Shown here one piece after another: positions 13,138 to 14,252 of a stretch of 14,252 bases of DNA. The position numbers and the translations under genes are program-made. How positions within the stretch are numbered: the first letter of the stretch is position 1; every line of letters begins with the position of its first letter. The stretch comes from Methylococcales bacterium (GTDB taxonomy: Bacteria; Pseudomonadota; Gammaproteobacteria; Methylococcales; Methylomonadaceae): contig JAGLEW010000103.1 in NCBI GenBank assembly GCA_023144875.1, forward strand, positions 1-14,252, given 5' to 3'. Below the pieces are notes generated by a model. That model saw nothing but the letters and a program-made list of their open reading frames with translations, made no database searches and had not been told where the DNA came from.

Positions 13138-14252
13138 ACTTTATGTCCAATAATGGCAAAATCCATTTCATTATAAAAATGCGCTTTAATAAATTCATCA
13201 TCGGAAGTGGTTTCATAAAAATCGGAATATTTATGCAGACGTTTAATTTCCGTTTTTTCAAAGCCACGTTGCTCAATGGTAAAACGCATGGTCTCAGGGA
13301 CTAAAGGATTATGGTGTGAAGGGTCAGTATAAAAGTGACAGCCACCCACCAATAGGTTCTCAGGATTTGGGGTTTCAAAAATGATAGCACCGCCAGGTTT
13401 TAGAACTCGTAAACATTCATCAAAAAGTGCAATTAAAGCGTTGAAAGGGAGATGTTCAATAATATGAAATCCTGTCACCGCACTGACACTAGCGGGTTTA
13501 AATTCGCGTAAATAATCTAAAATATCAGCTTCTTTAGCAACTAAACCGTGGTCATTACATTCTTGAATCATAATGCAGTTTAAATCAGTCCCTTGCGCTT
13601 TAATATGATGTTCTTGTAATAGCTCCAGCCATTCTCCGCGTCCACAACCCATATCTAACACAGGGTTATTATCGGTTGCTTGTAAGGCCTTTTTAATTAT
13701 AGGTAAATAGACTTTTTGGCGTTGTTTTATGTCTTTACGTGTTCCTCGAAACTTATCTTCAAACGCGACATACATGGCATCAAAAATATGTAAATCTTGC
13801 TTGGCAATGGTTTCTATTTGTTTTTCTGAAAAAGGCTTTGGTAATCTTTTCCGAGCTTCTTCTAATAATAAATTTAACCGACGCTGATTATCAATAAGAT
13901 TCACTTTATAATCACTGAGCTGAATTTTATAATCACTAAGCTGAGTTTTCTGATTGGTTAATTGAGTTGTATTTTTTTCAATATATGTAAATGCTTCATT
14001 CATCTTATTTTGGTCAGCTTTAGTGGCTAAATTAATCGCTAAGGAATCGTAATCAACCCTTAAAGCCAGCTCTTTTATAAAATCGGTATGGGCGACACGA
14101 AGCTCTAATTTTTTATCTAAGTCTTGGTGACTGACCTTTCCTTCTAATAACGAACTTAAAGAAATATAGTCTACTTTGTGCTCTAATTCAGCTCGACTCA
14201 CTTTACTCGCTAATTCAGAACGTTCCGCTTTTGACTCTAATTCAGAGCGTTC
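13134..14252 (-). CDS. Coiled-coil protein with C-terminal SAM methyltransferase domain (N-terminus outside the window)
   Basis: The frame stays open to the right edge of the window; a GTG at 14201 is in frame but sits inside a repeat array that continues upstream, so it is not taken as the start. The visible part has a long N-terminal coiled coil and then a class I SAM-dependent methyltransferase domain. Numbering from that GTG, the SAM loop is VLDMGCGRGEW (181-191), the ribose acid D206, and the post-motifs HIIEHLPF and VLKPGGAIIFETPNP. The coil consists of 9-residue units, then five 13-residue units starting K/R-V/A, then heptads of the form x-Q-L-S-D-Y-K. Coiled-coil methyltransferases of this sort occur in O-antigen clusters, where some cap or measure chains, as in WbdD (there the coil is at the other end). 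It is coupled to two glycosyltransferases, which suggests work on the same glycan. Confidence 0.85.
   Translation of the reverse strand, partial: ERSELESKAERSELASKVSRAELEHKVDYISLSSLLEGKVSHQDLDKKLELRVAHTDFIKELALRVDYDSLAINLATKADQNKMNEAFTYIEKNTTQLTNQKTQLSDYKIQLSDYKVNLIDNQRRLNLLLEEARKRLPKPFSEKQIETIAKQDLHIFDAMYVAFEDKFRGTRKDIKQRQKVYLPIIKKALQATDNNPVLDMGCGRGEWLELLQEHHIKAQGTDLNCIMIQECNDHGLVAKEADILDYLREFKPASVSAVTGFHIIEHLPFNALIALFDECLRVLKPGGAIIFETPNPENLLVGGCHFYTDPSHHNPLVPETMRFTIEQRGFEKTEIKRLHKYSDFYETTSDDEFIKAHFYNEMDFAIIGHKV
13863..13967 (-). repeat. Heptad tandem repeat in the methyltransferase coiled coil
   Basis: Five 7-residue units (TQLTNQK, TQLSDYK, IQLSDYK, VNLIDNQ, RRLNLLL) are encoded by 21-bp units. 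The best-matched DNA pair is TTTATAATCACT at 13905-13916 and 13926-13937, exactly 21 bp apart. Leucine at the third position of each unit fits a coiled-coil core. The near-identity at DNA level suggests recent slippage or duplication, so the coil length may vary between strains. Confidence 0.65.
13983..14252 (-). repeat. 9- and 13-residue repeat array in the methyltransferase N-terminal stalk
   Basis: Near the right edge the protein reads ERSELESKA, ERSELASKV, SRAELEHKV (9-residue units), then five 13-residue units that each begin K/R-V/A, such as KVSHQDLDKKLEL, RVAHTDFIKELAL and RVDYDSLAINLAT. The array is cut by the window edge, so the full repeat number is unknown. Regular charged ends and spaced leucines suggest a rod-like oligomeric stalk. 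Confidence 0.6.

Overview
The window is AT-rich, tightly packed bacterial chromosome, with genes joined by 1-4 nt overlaps. The best guess is a gammaproteobacterial methylotroph or methanotroph. The alanine aminotransferase, homoserine dehydrogenase and YbbO-type reductase look proteobacterial. A DUF447 gene and mfnB, which belong to the methanofuran/tetrahydromethanopterin (H4MPT) C1-cofactor gene set, point to C1 metabolism. No phage, transposon, CRISPR, tRNA or rRNA was seen.

Layout. (1) 1-105: the C-terminal tail of an ABC transporter ATPase. (2) 242-1516, minus: O-acetylhomoserine sulfhydrylase (metY). (3) 1606-1932, plus: a small gene of unknown function that meets the next operon tail to tail. 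(4) 1929-5321, minus: the operon moxR - DUF58 - DUF4381 - BatA-like von Willebrand protein, a MoxR-type chaperone/membrane module. (5) 5322-5571: a regulatory gap with four perfect DnaA boxes in one orientation, a promoter for moxR and a 42-bp stretch of pure A/T. Three more perfect boxes lie inside the start of the DUF58 gene. (6) 5572-6913, plus: a YbbO-like short-chain dehydrogenase and a LEA14-like lipoprotein. (7) 7012-10802, plus: alaC - hom - DUF447 - mfnB, which joins amino-acid and C1-cofactor genes in one apparent operon. (8) 10799-14252, minus: two family-4-like glycosyltransferases and a coiled-coil methyltransferase that runs off the right edge, probably part of a surface-glycan locus.

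How the genes relate. Hom makes homoserine, and after acetylation MetY can turn it into homocysteine, so the window holds two steps around one branch point. thrC, a frequent partner of hom, is absent; DUF447 and mfnB sit downstream instead.

The strongest unexplained signal is the set of seven identical TTATCCACA sites within 1.25 kb, all in one orientation, beside a GC-rich spacer and an A/T-only tract. Genes read away from it on both sides for about 5 kb. This resembles a replication origin or a DnaA-titration/regulatory site, although no dnaA, dnaN or mnmG gene is visible here.
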